Assembly: GCF_004322395.1 (NCBI RefSeq)
Contig: NZ_SCTW01000051.1
Location: forward strand, 18,160-82,159
Direction of reading: 5' to 3'
Length of the DNA: 64,000 nucleotides
Source of the DNA: Methylobacter sp.
Lineage (GTDB): Bacteria; Pseudomonadota; Gammaproteobacteria; Methylococcales; Methylomonadaceae
The number at the start of each line of letters is the position of its first letter. Positions within the stretch are counted from its first letter, which is position 1. This document shows, piece by piece, positions 25,076-35,551 of the stretch. A program made the translations under genes and the position numbers. Below the pieces are notes generated by a model. That model was not told the origin of the DNA, did not search any database, and saw only the letters and a program-made list of their open reading frames with translations.

Positions 25076-27490
25076 TTAGTTGGATTTCGGATCGGGATGG
25101 CCGATGAACCGGCTGGATAATAATGCCTTCATTAAGGTCATCCGGTCATCAACATGTTTGATCGCCAGTACCGGTATTTTAGACTCCGCCATAACTTGGG
25201 ACGTTACGCTGCCCAGCAGGATGGTGGCTGCCCGGCTATGCCCCCGGGTGCCTATCACGATAAGATCGGCATTGTATTCCCCGGCTTTGCGAAGAATGGC
25301 GTGAGCGACATTGATACTTTCTTCGGACGCTAGCTTGGTCGTGACGCCGTGGGTATCGATGCCGGTCATGAACTTGGCGAAAGCCGCCGCCTCCTCGCCG
25401 CGAACGATGTCCTGATGCTCGTCGTAGCGAATCACCGATTCGTCGAAGAAGACATGCAATGCCAAACATTCGGCAATATTATTGGAACGGGCCAAGGCGG
25501 TTGCTTGCGACAAGCTATCGGCCGAAGGCAGAGAGAAATCGATAGGCGCGATAATGCGCGTAATCTCTGCATCACTCTCTTGCGGAACCATCCATACCGA
25601 GCAATTTGTAATCATCGCCAAGCGCCGCGCCAAAGAACGCTGGCCCGACCTGTTATTGCGATGCCCCAGTAAAATCAGGTCGGACTTGGCCGCCAACGTG
25701 AGATGAACCAGTTCATCCATGCGCGACGGCCCTTCCAACGCTTGGAAATCAACTTTTACATGCTTGAACTCACCGTTAAAGTAGCTTTGAACTTCTTCGG
25801 TCATACCTCTTATTAAATCTTTATCCGAAGCGGCATTGCGTTTTCTTTCATTTGGCGTAATCACATGAACGAAATGGAACTCTTTACCGATGCCCAGTTT
25901 GGCAAGGCGCGCCGCATAGCGCAAAAGCCCTTTATCATCCTCGGTCATCGCTAATGGAACGGTTACGCTATGGAAGCAACCGGGTGTCGATACGATGCTT
26001 GGTTGTTCGATAGACAGCGGCGCTGCGGCTCTTTCCACTCTTTTCGTTTCCCCGGCAGGTTTATCGAGAAACCGGTAGGTGACAAAATAAATGACGAGCG
26101 CTGAAAGAACGCCGGTCAAAAAATCGGTCGCCGGCACCATTATCGCGGTATACACCATCAAACCGGCGTGAAATTTATTGTGGTTAAGCACTTCCTTGAT
26201 TTCCGAAATTTTGATCATATTTGTTGCAACCCACAACAAAATACCACCGATACAGGCCATTGGCACCATTTCCAAATAACTGGCTATGTAATAGGCTAAA
26301 GCCAGTTTAAGTATGCCTTTGAAATAACCGGCCAGCGGTGTTACGGCGCCGGCTTTAATGCTGGTAGCGGTACGCGCCAGGGCACCGGTGCAAGGAAAGC
26401 CGTTGACCATCGGTACGATGACTTGAACCAGGCCTTGTCCCCAAAACTCTTTATCGGGATTGAACGGTGTTTTGCGGTTGTCGGCCATACGGTCGGCCAT
26501 CGAAGAGCATAATAAACTTTCAACTGCCGAGACGAACACAATGGCGGAAACAAAATAGGCGATGTCGATTGCCACCCCCGCATTGATAGTCGGCATTATA
26601 GGTGGGGTAAAGACAAAGAAATTATTGGGAATGGAACCGTAAATGTCCCGCACCAGCACGACGCCTTTGTCGGCCATGACTGTCGCAGCCAACAAGGTAC
26701 TGACGCCGATGGCAATTAACGGCGCAGGGATAAAAATGGAGATACGCAACAGACCTTTAGTCAAAATGAAAGTCGCCAGACCCAAGGTTACCGACCAGAT
26801 GTTGACTTTATCGATATTGGCGTAAGCCGCCGAAATATTGTGTAAAAATCCTCCTTTAATATCTTCGTCTTCACCTAATAAGTCGGCGAAAGATTCAATG
26901 CCCAGGATGGATTCGAAGTTGCTCATCGCAATCGCCACGGCAATACCCGCGGTAAACCCGACGATGATGGAGTTGGGCACCAGTTTGGCGTATTTGCCGA
27001 GTCCAAACACCCCCATCAGCATCAGGACGATACCGGCGATCAGCGATACCATAACAAGAAAACCGTGGCCCTCAGCAAACGTTCCTCCGCCGGCTTCCCC
27101 GTATTTAGCCATCAGCGCTGCAATAATGGGGATAAAAGCCGCAGTGGGACCGTACACCTGATATTTAGAACCGCCCCAGGTACGGCCGATCATGCATGCC
27201 AGTGCACCGGCAATGATGCCTTGCTCGGGTCTCAGGCCCATGGCCATTGCGAATCCCATTGCCATCGGAATAGCCGTCAGCGCAACAATTAAACCGGCGC
27301 TAAAATCGCGATAGGTGGTTTTAACCCAGGTCTCCTTGGTTAAATCTTCGAAACGGCTGTCCCAGAAAGTATTGAACGCCTTTAACCTTTGCAGGATAAC
27401 TCGTCCCGTACTTGGTGTAGATGGAGATACAGCTGATCGGGCTTTATAGTCATTGGGTATGTTATCTATAAGATTCTCTGTCGTTTTCAT
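25076..27490 (-). CDS. SulP family transporter fused to two C-terminal universal stress protein domains, 804 aa
   Basis: SulP core (DFSAGLIVALTAIPMAMGFAMAMGLRPEQGI) then two USP-like modules (SVTVPLAMTEDD...DLILLGHRNNRSGQRSLARRLAMITNCSVWMVP; RIIAPIDFS...DLIVIGTRGHSRAATILLGSVTSQVMAESKIPVLAI). Confidence 0.9.
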   Translation of the reverse strand: MKTTENLIDNIPNDYKARSAVSPSTPSTGRVILQRLKAFNTFWDSRFEDLTKETWVKTTYRDFSAGLIVALTAIPMAMGFAMAMGLRPEQGIIAGALACMIGRTWGGSKYQVYGPTAAFIPIIAALMAKYGEAGGGTFAEGHGFLVMVSLIAGIVLMLMGVFGLGKYAKLVPNSIIVGFTAGIAVAIAMSNFESILGIESFADLLGEDEDIKGGFLHNISAAYANIDKVNIWSVTLGLATFILTKGLLRISIFIPAPLIAIGVSTLLAATVMADKGVVLVRDIYGSIPNNFFVFTPPIMPTINAGVAIDIAYFVSAIVFVSAVESLLCSSMADRMADNRKTPFNPDKEFWGQGLVQVIVPMVNGFPCTGALARTATSIKAGAVTPLAGYFKGILKLALAYYIASYLEMVPMACIGGILLWVATNMIKISEIKEVLNHNKFHAGLMVYTAIMVPATDFLTGVLSALVIYFVTYRFLDKPAGETKRVERAAAPLSIEQPSIVSTPGCFHSVTVPLAMTEDDKGLLRYAARLAKLGIGKEFHFVHVITPNERKRNAASDKDLIRGMTEEVQSYFNGEFKHVKVDFQALEGPSRMDELVHLTLAAKSDLILLGHRNNRSGQRSLARRLAMITNCSVWMVPQESDAEITRIIAPIDFSLPSADSLSQATALARSNNIAECLALHVFFDESVIRYDEHQDIVRGEEAAAFAKFMTGIDTHGVTTKLASEESINVAHAILRKAGEYNADLIVIGTRGHSRAATILLGSVTSQVMAESKIPVLAIKHVDDRMTLMKALLSSRFIGHPDPKSN

Positions 27491-27589
27491 AGTCTGGGCT
27501 GCTTTGGGTTGAGGTCAATAAAAAAGTCGGCGTGATGACGATGCGCGAATAAATGTTTGGCAACAGCGTTAAATCCCTTTCTGCGACAA

Positions 27590-28291
27590 CTATGCATACT
27601 CAATTTCCTCGACAGCAGCCGATTTTAAAACGGCTCTATGGGGTAATATCAGGGTGTCAGCATAAAAACTTACTCTCCCCGTTGTAATATCATGATTAGC
27701 TCCAACGATTCCGATCGCACCCGTTTCAATCATGTCCTTTAAGATAGGGCTGCGTTGCATAATGGACTGAACTGTTCTTTTTATATTGATTGCGGCGACT
27801 TTTTCAACAAACTCATCATTGTTTGAATTGCGACTCTCCAGTACGGTTTTTTCATCATAAACAGCAGGCTGTATTTTGCTTAATAGCGCTGTCAGATTGC
27901 CCATTTCGACATGATCGCAAGCTCCTTTTATGGCGCCGCATCTTGTATGGCCTAAAACTACTATGATTTTAGCGCCGGCTATTTTGCAGCCGAATTCCAT
28001 GCTGCCTAAAATATCTTCATTAATAATATTGCCCGCAATGCGAATACTGAACACATCCCCTAAGCCCTGGTCAAAAATCAACTCAACCGAGGTACGGGAA
28101 TCTATGCAACTTAAAATAACCGCAAACGGATGTTGCCCGTCGGATGTTTCATTTGCTTGTTGTAACAGGTTGCGGTTTACTTTAAGGTTGTTGATAAATC
28201 TCTTATTGCCCTCTTTTAGCAGTTCTAATGCCATGGTGGGGGTAATAGAGGCTTGTATCTCTTTAGTTAACGTTTTCATGTTCTTCCCCAA
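27590..28291 (-). CDS. Beta-class carbonic anhydrase
   Basis: VILSCIDSRTSVELIFDQGLGDVFSIRIAGN and VLGHTRCGAIKGA motifs. Confidence 0.93.
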   Translation of the reverse strand: MGKNMKTLTKEIQASITPTMALELLKEGNKRFINNLKVNRNLLQQANETSDGQHPFAVILSCIDSRTSVELIFDQGLGDVFSIRIAGNIINEDILGSMEFGCKIAGAKIIVVLGHTRCGAIKGACDHVEMGNLTALLSKIQPAVYDEKTVLESRNSNNDEFVEKVAAINIKRTVQSIMQRSPILKDMIETGAIGIVGANHDITTGRVSFYADTLILPHRAVLKSAAVEEIEYA

Positions 28292-28392
28292 TTTAAGACA
28301 ACTTCAAATTTAAACAGCATTCGCCATTTATCCCGATGAGACTTATCCTAGTTTCTTAACCTTTCAAGAACCTTTCACAACGTCCTGAGTAT

Positions 28393-29067
28393 ATGAACAT
28401 TTTATTAATAGAAGACGATCCCGTTCTGGCCGACGGCTTGACTCATACCTTGAGCGATAGCGGTTATTCGGTTACCTCTGCGATTACCGGCGGTTACGCC
28501 GAACAATTGATTCAGGCGCAGGATTTCGATTTGGTCGTGCTGGATTTGGGGCTGCCGGATATGGACGGGTTGGAGTTATTGCGTAGGCTGCGCAGCCGCA
28601 AGGTTCCGTTGCCTATCATGATATTGACGGCGCGAGACGGAATTAACGACAGGATCAACGGTATTAAACAGGGTGCCGATGACTATATGACCAAGCCTTT
28701 TGAGCTCCGGGAACTGGAGGCACGGGTTCACGCGCTGATTCGGCGCTGCTATGGCGGTTTTAGCAATGATATTGTAATCGGCCGTCTGGTACTGGACACC
28801 CAGAGCCATCAAGTCCTGGTAGACGGGCAGGCGATTAGTTTGTCGGCCCGGGAGTACGGCGTACTGGAAATACTGCTGCTTCAGGCAGGCAAAGTCGTCA
28901 GCAAAGACCGTATTGCGCAACGCCTGGCCGTGGATGGCGACGCGCTGACCGATAATGCGGTTGAAATCTACGTACACCGATTGCGTAAACGTATCGAACC
29001 GTATGATGCGGTGATCAGGACAGTGCGCGGTCTCGGTTATTTACTGGAACGGTCGGATGATAAATAA
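28393..29067 (+). CDS. OmpR-family response regulator
   Basis: Receiver domain (DLVVLDLGLPDMDGLELLRRLR...PIMILTARD...GADDYMTKPF) and winged-helix C-terminus. Confidence 0.94.
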   Translation: MNILLIEDDPVLADGLTHTLSDSGYSVTSAITGGYAEQLIQAQDFDLVVLDLGLPDMDGLELLRRLRSRKVPLPIMILTARDGINDRINGIKQGADDYMTKPFELRELEARVHALIRRCYGGFSNDIVIGRLVLDTQSHQVLVDGQAISLSAREYGVLEILLLQAGKVVSKDRIAQRLAVDGDALTDNAVEIYVHRLRKRIEPYDAVIRTVRGLGYLLERSDDK

Positions 29068-30439
29068 AAAGCAAAAGCGCAGCCTTAAAACCGAGATTCT
29101 TCTACGGTTGTCGATCCCGTTGATTTTTTTTATCAGCATCGAGTCCGTATTGTCTTATTTTGTTACTTTGCATCATGTCGACGTGGCTTACGATCGCTGG
29201 CTACTCGATTCCGCGCGGTCGTTAACCCAGGAAATCAAAGCGCAGGAAGGCAAGGTGTTCGTCGAGTTGCCGCCTGCCGCACTGGAGATTTTCAAATGGG
29301 ACGAGTCGGACAAAACCTACTTTAAAATTATCTCCGAAGAAAAAGGCATGTTGGCGGGGGACAAATTCGTTCCCGAGCCCTTTGATATAGAAACCGACTG
29401 GTCGCGGCCCGTTTATTTTGACGACGAGATGTATGGCGAACCGGTCAGGGTGGTATCCATGCTGATTACGCCCGAGCATAGTTCGGAAAAGGTATTCGTC
29501 CATGTTGCGGAGACCTTAAATAAACGGCGGAACATGATGATGGATATTTTGCTGGCCGACCTTGTACCGCAGATGACGCTGGTTCTACTGGCCGGTATTT
29601 ATTTGGTAGTCGGCGTAAAACGCGGTTTGCAACCGCTGCATGCATTGACCGATGAAATAGCCCAGCGCTCATCGCGCGATTTGCGGCCCATTCCGGAACA
29701 GCATGTTTTTTTGGAAGTGCGTGCGTTGACCGATACGATCAACGATTTGCTGGAGCGTTTGGGTTCGGCTATCGCAACCCAGCAACGCTTTATCGCCAAT
29801 GCCGCGCATCAATTGCGAACCCCGCTGGCAGGCCTGAAACTGCAAGTCGAACGCGCACAGCGCGAACAGGATTTACCCGCGATGAAACCCGCCTTGATGC
29901 AAATTCAAGGATGCGCGGACCGCATGTCGCATCTGACTACGCAATTATTGATTTTAGCCCGCTCGGAACCGATCGATGGCGCTTACGAATTACGGCCGGT
30001 GGATTTATGCAAACTGACTAAAGAAACCTGTATGGATTGGGTTCCTAAAGCATTGCAGCGGCACATGGAGCTCAGCTTTGAAGGCTTGGAACAACCAGTG
30101 CATGTACGCGGCGATGAGGTGCTGCTGCGGGAGTTGCTGGCTAACTTATTGGATAACGCCATTTGTTATGGCCATGACCAGGGCAATATTATAGTTAAAA
30201 TCGAGTCTTATCCATCGACTCGCTTGAGTGTTGAAGATGACGGCTCAGGCATACCGGAGATTGAAATGGACAAAGTTTTCGAGCGATTTTATCGTATCCC
30301 CGGAAGCCCCGGCGACGGCTGCGGCTTGGGGCTGGCAATCGTCAAGGAGATTGCCGACCTGCATAAAGCGCGGCTTGAGTTAAGTAGCGCTACTGCGACA
30401 GGCGGTACTCGAATTGAACTGGTTTTTAAAGAATCGTAA
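29057..30439 (+). CDS. Sensor histidine kinase
   Basis: H-box NAAHQLRTPLAGLKLQ, N-box LLANLLDNAICYG, G-box DDGSGIPE...GCGLGLAIV; overlaps the response regulator. Confidence 0.94.
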   Translation: MINKKQKRSLKTEILLRLSIPLIFFISIESVLSYFVTLHHVDVAYDRWLLDSARSLTQEIKAQEGKVFVELPPAALEIFKWDESDKTYFKIISEEKGMLAGDKFVPEPFDIETDWSRPVYFDDEMYGEPVRVVSMLITPEHSSEKVFVHVAETLNKRRNMMMDILLADLVPQMTLVLLAGIYLVVGVKRGLQPLHALTDEIAQRSSRDLRPIPEQHVFLEVRALTDTINDLLERLGSAIATQQRFIANAAHQLRTPLAGLKLQVERAQREQDLPAMKPALMQIQGCADRMSHLTTQLLILARSEPIDGAYELRPVDLCKLTKETCMDWVPKALQRHMELSFEGLEQPVHVRGDEVLLRELLANLLDNAICYGHDQGNIIVKIESYPSTRLSVEDDGSGIPEIEMDKVFERFYRIPGSPGDGCGLGLAIVKEIADLHKARLELSSATATGGTRIELVFKES

Positions 30440-30611
30440 AAATATATCGGCTTGAAGTTGAGGATTATCTCAGGTTAGCGTCTATCCCATGGAGCCTTTG
30501 TTGCTAAAAGGCTAATAAGTAACTTATTGTTTTTTTATTATTAATTACAGGTACTGCAACCAATAGACTCAATTTTTTGTGGATTTACAACTTATTTGGC
30601 GATCTGTTGCG

Positions 30612-30655
30612 CTGTCATCAAACTGTAATAAAACTGTCATTAAGTTGTCATCTTA
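30612..30655 (+). promoter_or_regulatory. Tandem Pho box: four 11-bp PhoB half-sites
   Basis: CTGTCATCAAA CTGTAATAAAA CTGTCATTAAG TTGTCATCTTA, contiguous 11-bp units upstream of the porin ATG at 30703. Confidence 0.85.
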
Positions 30656-30702
30656 TTTCCATATTCTTGCTCGGACTTTTTGATAATAACCAAGAGCAAA
30701 AT

Positions 30703-32331
30703 ATGAAAATTTCTAAACTTACATTGGCAATCGCTACCGTTTTAGGTGCAGGCGCAACATCCGGCGCTTTTGCCATGGAACTTTATGTTGATACCAAAAC
30801 CAAACAGATTTATGCAGAACCCGGTCCACATAGACAACTGTTGGGCTCTTTCGAGAAGGTTCAGGATGCTCCTGCGAAAGCGGCGGATAAAGCAGATACC
30901 TTAGATAAAGCGGAAATTAAAGCTATCCGTGAAGATTTGGCATTAAAGCAAAATGAAATTAAGGCATTGCAAGAACACGCCGCAGAAGCTTCAGGACCTG
31001 AATCAGTTCATGTGAAGCTTAGTGATGGTATACATTTCGCAACCAAAGACGGTAATTTTACCGCTGGAATTAACGGTCGTTTGCAGGTGGATTCTCAGAC
31101 CAATGTTAACAACCAAGTCGCCAACGCTACCAACGGTAATACAACCAACGCATTAGCTGATGGCATGTCGATTCGTCGTGCCCGTCTGGGTATTGAAGGT
31201 ACTTTTTTCAAAGATACAGATTACAAATTTGAGTACGATTTTACTCGGGGTAACGGCACGACTGGGGCCGGAGTTACCGACGCTTTTATTCGTTATAATT
31301 TTTCCAAACCGTTTTCAGTTAAATTCGGTGCCTTTAAAGAGCCGTTCAGTTTAGAAGAAGCCACCAGCAACCGCTATATCACGTTCATACAACGTAATCA
31401 GGCAGTCGACACTTTCGTCGATGACCTTAATACTTACAAAATGGGTATAGGCGCTAACTATGCAACCGAACGTTGGCAGGTTGGCACATCGTTGCAAACC
31501 GAGCCCGTTGGCGCCAACGGAGCCAGCAACAGTTCACTTAATACTAACGGAAACGCTAACCGCAACAACGGCAGTGGCGATACTAACTGGGAAGTCAATG
31601 CCCGTGTGACCGGCTTGCCGTGGATGGAAAGCAAAACCAAATTCCTGCATGTGGGTACCTCAGGGTCGTACGTCGATGTTAATAACAATTACCTTGCTAA
31701 CGGTACGTTTAGTAACGGTAGTATTGCATTCGCCCACGGCCTTAATAACAACGTAGACCGTACCGCTATATTAAATACGGGTACCTTGACTTCGGGTAAT
31801 ATAGCAACGGGTAATCAAGTAAATCATTTCACCCGCTTTGGTGCGGAATCTGCTCTGGTTTATGGACCGTTTTCAGCACAAGGCGAATATATCGCGACAA
31901 ATATTTCCGGTAGAGGCTATAACAACGGTGAAACCCTGGATGGTTACTACGGCTATATGACCTACTTTTTAACCGGCGAATCGCGCGCTTACAAAGCTAA
32001 AACTGGTGCTTGGGATCGCTTAAAGCCCAATCGCAACTTTGATATGAAAGGCGGCTGGGGAGCATGGGAAGTGGCCGCAGGTTACGATGCACTTAACTTG
32101 AATAGCGGCGTGATTAGAGGCGGCCGGGCGTCAACTGCCAAGTTTGGTATTAACTGGTATCCCAATTCTCATGTTCGCGTAATGGCTAACTATATTCATG
32201 CGCTGGATATTAATACCCAAGGTGTTAACAATATTTCCACTGCTGGAGTTCAGACTGCAAATACTCGTGCTCAAGCTTTCAATAACGCCGATTTGGACGT
32301 TATTGAAACACGTGTTCAGTTGGATTGGTAA
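30703..32331 (+). CDS. OprP/OprO-like porin (phosphate-selective porin family)
   Basis: Start at internal Met (MKISKLTLAIATVLGAGATSGAFA signal peptide); SIRRARLGIEGTFFKDTDYKFEYDF, FSVKFGAFKEPFSLEE. Confidence 0.88.
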   Translation: MKISKLTLAIATVLGAGATSGAFAMELYVDTKTKQIYAEPGPHRQLLGSFEKVQDAPAKAADKADTLDKAEIKAIREDLALKQNEIKALQEHAAEASGPESVHVKLSDGIHFATKDGNFTAGINGRLQVDSQTNVNNQVANATNGNTTNALADGMSIRRARLGIEGTFFKDTDYKFEYDFTRGNGTTGAGVTDAFIRYNFSKPFSVKFGAFKEPFSLEEATSNRYITFIQRNQAVDTFVDDLNTYKMGIGANYATERWQVGTSLQTEPVGANGASNSSLNTNGNANRNNGSGDTNWEVNARVTGLPWMESKTKFLHVGTSGSYVDVNNNYLANGTFSNGSIAFAHGLNNNVDRTAILNTGTLTSGNIATGNQVNHFTRFGAESALVYGPFSAQGEYIATNISGRGYNNGETLDGYYGYMTYFLTGESRAYKAKTGAWDRLKPNRNFDMKGGWGAWEVAAGYDALNLNSGVIRGGRASTAKFGINWYPNSHVRVMANYIHALDINTQGVNNISTAGVQTANTRAQAFNNADLDVIETRVQLDW

Positions 32332-32401
32332 AAATTGCATAAGATTCGTTAGCTCGGGTTTTATTCACAACCCTAGTTAACGAAGCTGGCAATAACCAAA
32401 T

Positions 32402-32438
32402 AAAAAGCCGCACTGGAAAAACCAGTGCGGCTTTTTTA
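32402..32438 (+). terminator. Rho-independent terminator
   Basis: AAAAAGCCGCACTGG-AAAAA-CCAGTGCGGCTTTTTT hairpin with T tract. Confidence 0.92.
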
Positions 32439-32490
32439 TGAGGAAGATTCTTTATCTTAATGCTGAGCGTTTTTTGTAATCCCGATATTC

Positions 32491-32808
32491 TTAATCATGC
32501 CGCACTATTTTTAGTTGGGCACGCAGCTTTTCAAGCTCTTCCATCAAATCCAATGCCAATGCGATACCGGCCAGATTAAGACCCAAATCGCGTTGTAGCC
32601 TTAGCGCAGAGCGTACCCGCACCAAGCTTGCTCCTGAAAAACGCCACACATGTATTTCATTGCCTTGCGGTTCGATAATACTTTCTTCAACCAAGCTGAT
32701 AACCCAGTCCGTTTGCACATCGCAAGCATGGCACAGTTGCTCCAAAGTCAGGCTATCATCTTCAATGACTGTTCCGGTATGAACTGGCAATAAGTCATGT
32801 GAATTCAT
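32491..32808 (-). CDS. cbpM: Chaperone modulator CbpM (MerR-like)
   Basis: Small protein immediately downstream of cbpA; LTLEQLCHACDVQTDWVISLVEESIIEP. Confidence 0.85.
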   Translation of the reverse strand: MNSHDLLPVHTGTVIEDDSLTLEQLCHACDVQTDWVISLVEESIIEPQGNEIHVWRFSGASLVRVRSALRLQRDLGLNLAGIALALDLMEELEKLRAQLKIVRHD

Positions 32809-32813
32809 AAACT

Positions 32814-33761
32814 TTATACCCCCAGAGATAGGCGCGGGTTAAAATCAAGTTCTTGCTGCATTTTTTGATAGGCCGCTTTTGCGCGGTCGGTGTTTGCAGG
32901 CGGTAGGGCGATTTGCAGCACTACGAGGAAGTCTCCCGGTATTTTGGCGGGTAATCCGCGGCCTTTTAAACGCAGTTTACTGCCTTGACGGGAATTGGGC
33001 GGTATTTTCAGGTCAACATTCCCTTCCGGTGTAGGCACTTTGATTTTAGAGCCTAACGCGGCCTCCCACGGAGTGACAGGCACATCCAGATAAATGTCGG
33101 TGTCGGAGATCCGGTACAGCGGATGAGGGTTGAAGGCGATTTCAAGCAGCAGGTCGCCGGGTTTGCCGCCGCCTGAACCGGGGTCGCCCTGACCCGAGAG
33201 CCGGATATGCTGTCCGGGTTTAATGCCTTTGGGGATTTTGATGTTCAGGCTTCGCTGCTTAACCTGCACATAGCCTTGCGCATCCATTTCAGGCGAACTC
33301 AGGGAAATATTGCGCGTTGCGCCTCGTATACTGTCTTCCAGGTTAATATAAATTTTTGCATGGCTGTCCTGTCCTCGCATGTGGAAACCGTGCTGCTCTC
33401 GACCCGCTGTATGGAACCCGGCGCGCCCGAACAATTGCTCAAAAAAATCGCTAAAAACACCGGCTCCGCCACCGGGAAAACCGCCGCCTTTGAACTCGAA
33501 GCCTTCATCCCAGTTTGGAGGCGGCTTGAAATCCTCGCCCGCTTTCCAGTTGCTGCCTAGCTTATCGTAAGCGGCTCTTTTTTCCGGATCTTTAAGTACT
33601 TCGTAAGCTTCGCCCAATTCCTTGAATTTTGCCTCGGCTCCTTTTTCCTTACTGACATCGGGATGGTACTTGCGCGCCAGCTTACGATAGGCCCGCTTGA
33701 CCTCGTCTTGGGTGGCGTTTCTGGATAGACCCATGATCTTGTAGTAATCTTTGTACTGCAT
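32814..33761 (-). CDS. cbpA: DnaJ-family curved-DNA-binding protein CbpA
   Basis: J domain (YYKIMGLSRNATQDEVKRAYRKLARKYHPDVS) and DnaJ C-terminal domain, no zinc finger. Confidence 0.93.
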   Translation of the reverse strand: MQYKDYYKIMGLSRNATQDEVKRAYRKLARKYHPDVSKEKGAEAKFKELGEAYEVLKDPEKRAAYDKLGSNWKAGEDFKPPPNWDEGFEFKGGGFPGGGAGVFSDFFEQLFGRAGFHTAGREQHGFHMRGQDSHAKIYINLEDSIRGATRNISLSSPEMDAQGYVQVKQRSLNIKIPKGIKPGQHIRLSGQGDPGSGGGKPGDLLLEIAFNPHPLYRISDTDIYLDVPVTPWEAALGSKIKVPTPEGNVDLKIPPNSRQGSKLRLKGRGLPAKIPGDFLVVLQIALPPANTDRAKAAYQKMQQELDFNPRLSLGV

Positions 33762-33890
33762 GCTATGCCTGCCCGATTACAATTGAATTAGCCTGGAAAA
33801 AGCCCAGGTAGATTTTATTTTTGCGTAACGGTAAAACAGTTACCCTTAAAAACCGCAGTTGAAAATTTTTTTCGTTTTGTTCGCCTGAGC

Positions 33891-33929
33891 CCCTTTCGAC
33901 TATGGCTCAGAAAAGCTTTGTCGAAAGGG
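33891..33929. repeat. Inverted repeat CCCTTTCGAC...GTCGAAAGGG
   Basis: 10-bp perfect arms in an intergenic region. Confidence 0.7.
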
Positions 33930-34369
33930 CGCGGGATTTTGAAATATTCACCCCCAATAATTGGAAGTAAAGAAGCCGTTCATGTTTCAACAGGTTCGGC
34001 ACGAAAGCTTACACGTTTACTCCAACTACAGTTTTAGGTTAATCGTAAGTTTTGTATAGCCTAAGCAGAGGCTTGTCAGCCCTGCTGCCGTCACACCTCC
34101 CAATCTAAAAGTCATCAAGCCATTTGGGCTTAAAGAAAATAATATAGAGAAAAAATCTCCGACATGGGTATGAACACGAAAAGATAATGAACAAGCAAAA
34201 AGAACTATAAATAACGATTGACTTTCAAATACTTAGCTAAAGTGACTTTTGGCATCGTATTTTCCTATTAGGTTGCCTCTCAGGTTTTGATGCAATCCGT
34301 ATCTAGTTCTTAAGGTTGTCCTAATTTTTATAAAACCCGTTTTTTACGGAGAAATGGGAGTGCGTGAAA

Positions 34370-34807
34370 TTATTCCTCCGAAGTTACATTGATGCGCTTT
34401 GGTTTGACAGGTTCGTGTTTAGGAATGACTATTTCCAATACGCCGAGTTTGCATTTTGCATTGATTGCTTCGCCGTTGGCGGAATCGGGCAGACTGAAAC
34501 GACGGTAAAAAGAACCGGATGTTCTTTCGACTCGTTTATAGCCTTCTTTTTCAGTTTTGGTTTCGGATTCTTTTTCGCCTTTTACGGTCAAGACGCCTGC
34601 TTCCATGCTGACTTCGATATCTTCGGGCTTGACGCCGGGAATATCGGCATGGATAACAAATTTGTCAGCTTCTTCTTTTATATCAACCGCAGGCGCCCAC
34701 TCGGCGGTTGCAATCGAACCCTCACCTGCTCTATCGTCCCTTGAAGATGACAGCTCTTTTTGTAATTGATTCAGTAAACCCCAAGGTTCGTAACGTATGA
34801 TAGCCAT
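34370..34807 (-). CDS. Hsp20/alpha-crystallin small heat shock protein
   Basis: ADIPGVKPEDIEVSMEAGVLTVKGEKE and RFSLPDSANGEAINAKCKLGVLEIVIPK. Confidence 0.95.
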   Translation of the reverse strand: MAIIRYEPWGLLNQLQKELSSSRDDRAGEGSIATAEWAPAVDIKEEADKFVIHADIPGVKPEDIEVSMEAGVLTVKGEKESETKTEKEGYKRVERTSGSFYRRFSLPDSANGEAINAKCKLGVLEIVIPKHEPVKPKRINVTSEE

Positions 34808-34927
34808 TTTATTGTCTCCTAAAAATTAATGTTCTAATTTAATAACAAACTTAAAAACGATTATTCGTGTTCATTGCCGAGTATGGGGTCAGCGGTTTTT
34901 TTGTCAAGTGACTTAAGTGATTTTGGT

Positions 34928-35533
34928 TTAAATTTTAATGTTCTTTTGTATACTTGCCCGATAGGCGCGTATTAGAGCGACAAACGCCAGGAAATCATAC
35001 AAGCCATGAATAATTATCGGAGTTAATAAATTTCTGTTGCCGCCATAATCGAGGGATAGACTTAAATAAACGCCTACTAAAGCCGCCAGCACAGCATAAA
35101 GCGGCGTCACAGCATGAGCCAAACCAAAAATAATATTGCCGCCCACCAAGCCTGCCGTCATGCCCCATGAAGACTCTATCCAAGGCTGGATAACGCCGCG
35201 AAACAACAGTTCTTCCGATAGCCCGGCAATTGACGCCAGTATCAATAAATCAGTCCAGTGATAACGGTGCAAGCCGGTGCCTAGGGTTTCAAATAGTATG
35301 TTTTTAATCTTTACTATCGGTTCTGCCTGTATCTGCTCCATGATCCGAAATAACAAGAATAAAGGGATTGTCCCTATTATGCCGTAAACAATGGCTAGTT
35401 CTGAAAAATGTAGGTAAGCGAAAGGATTAATGTTGGCTATCTGACCTAAAAATATCGCGACTAAAATCAGGGCCGCTTCAAAAAAACAAGCCTTTTTAAA
35501 AAAGTCATTAGAGTCGATGGAATATTTATCCAT
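34928..35533 (-). CDS. CPBP family intramembrane glutamic endopeptidase
   Basis: GLSEELLFRGVIQPW and FGLAHAV motifs. Confidence 0.9.
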   Translation of the reverse strand: MDKYSIDSNDFFKKACFFEAALILVAIFLGQIANINPFAYLHFSELAIVYGIIGTIPLFLLFRIMEQIQAEPIVKIKNILFETLGTGLHRYHWTDLLILASIAGLSEELLFRGVIQPWIESSWGMTAGLVGGNIIFGLAHAVTPLYAVLAALVGVYLSLSLDYGGNRNLLTPIIIHGLYDFLAFVALIRAYRASIQKNIKI

Positions 35534-35551
35534 AAGTACAACGCTTGCTTA

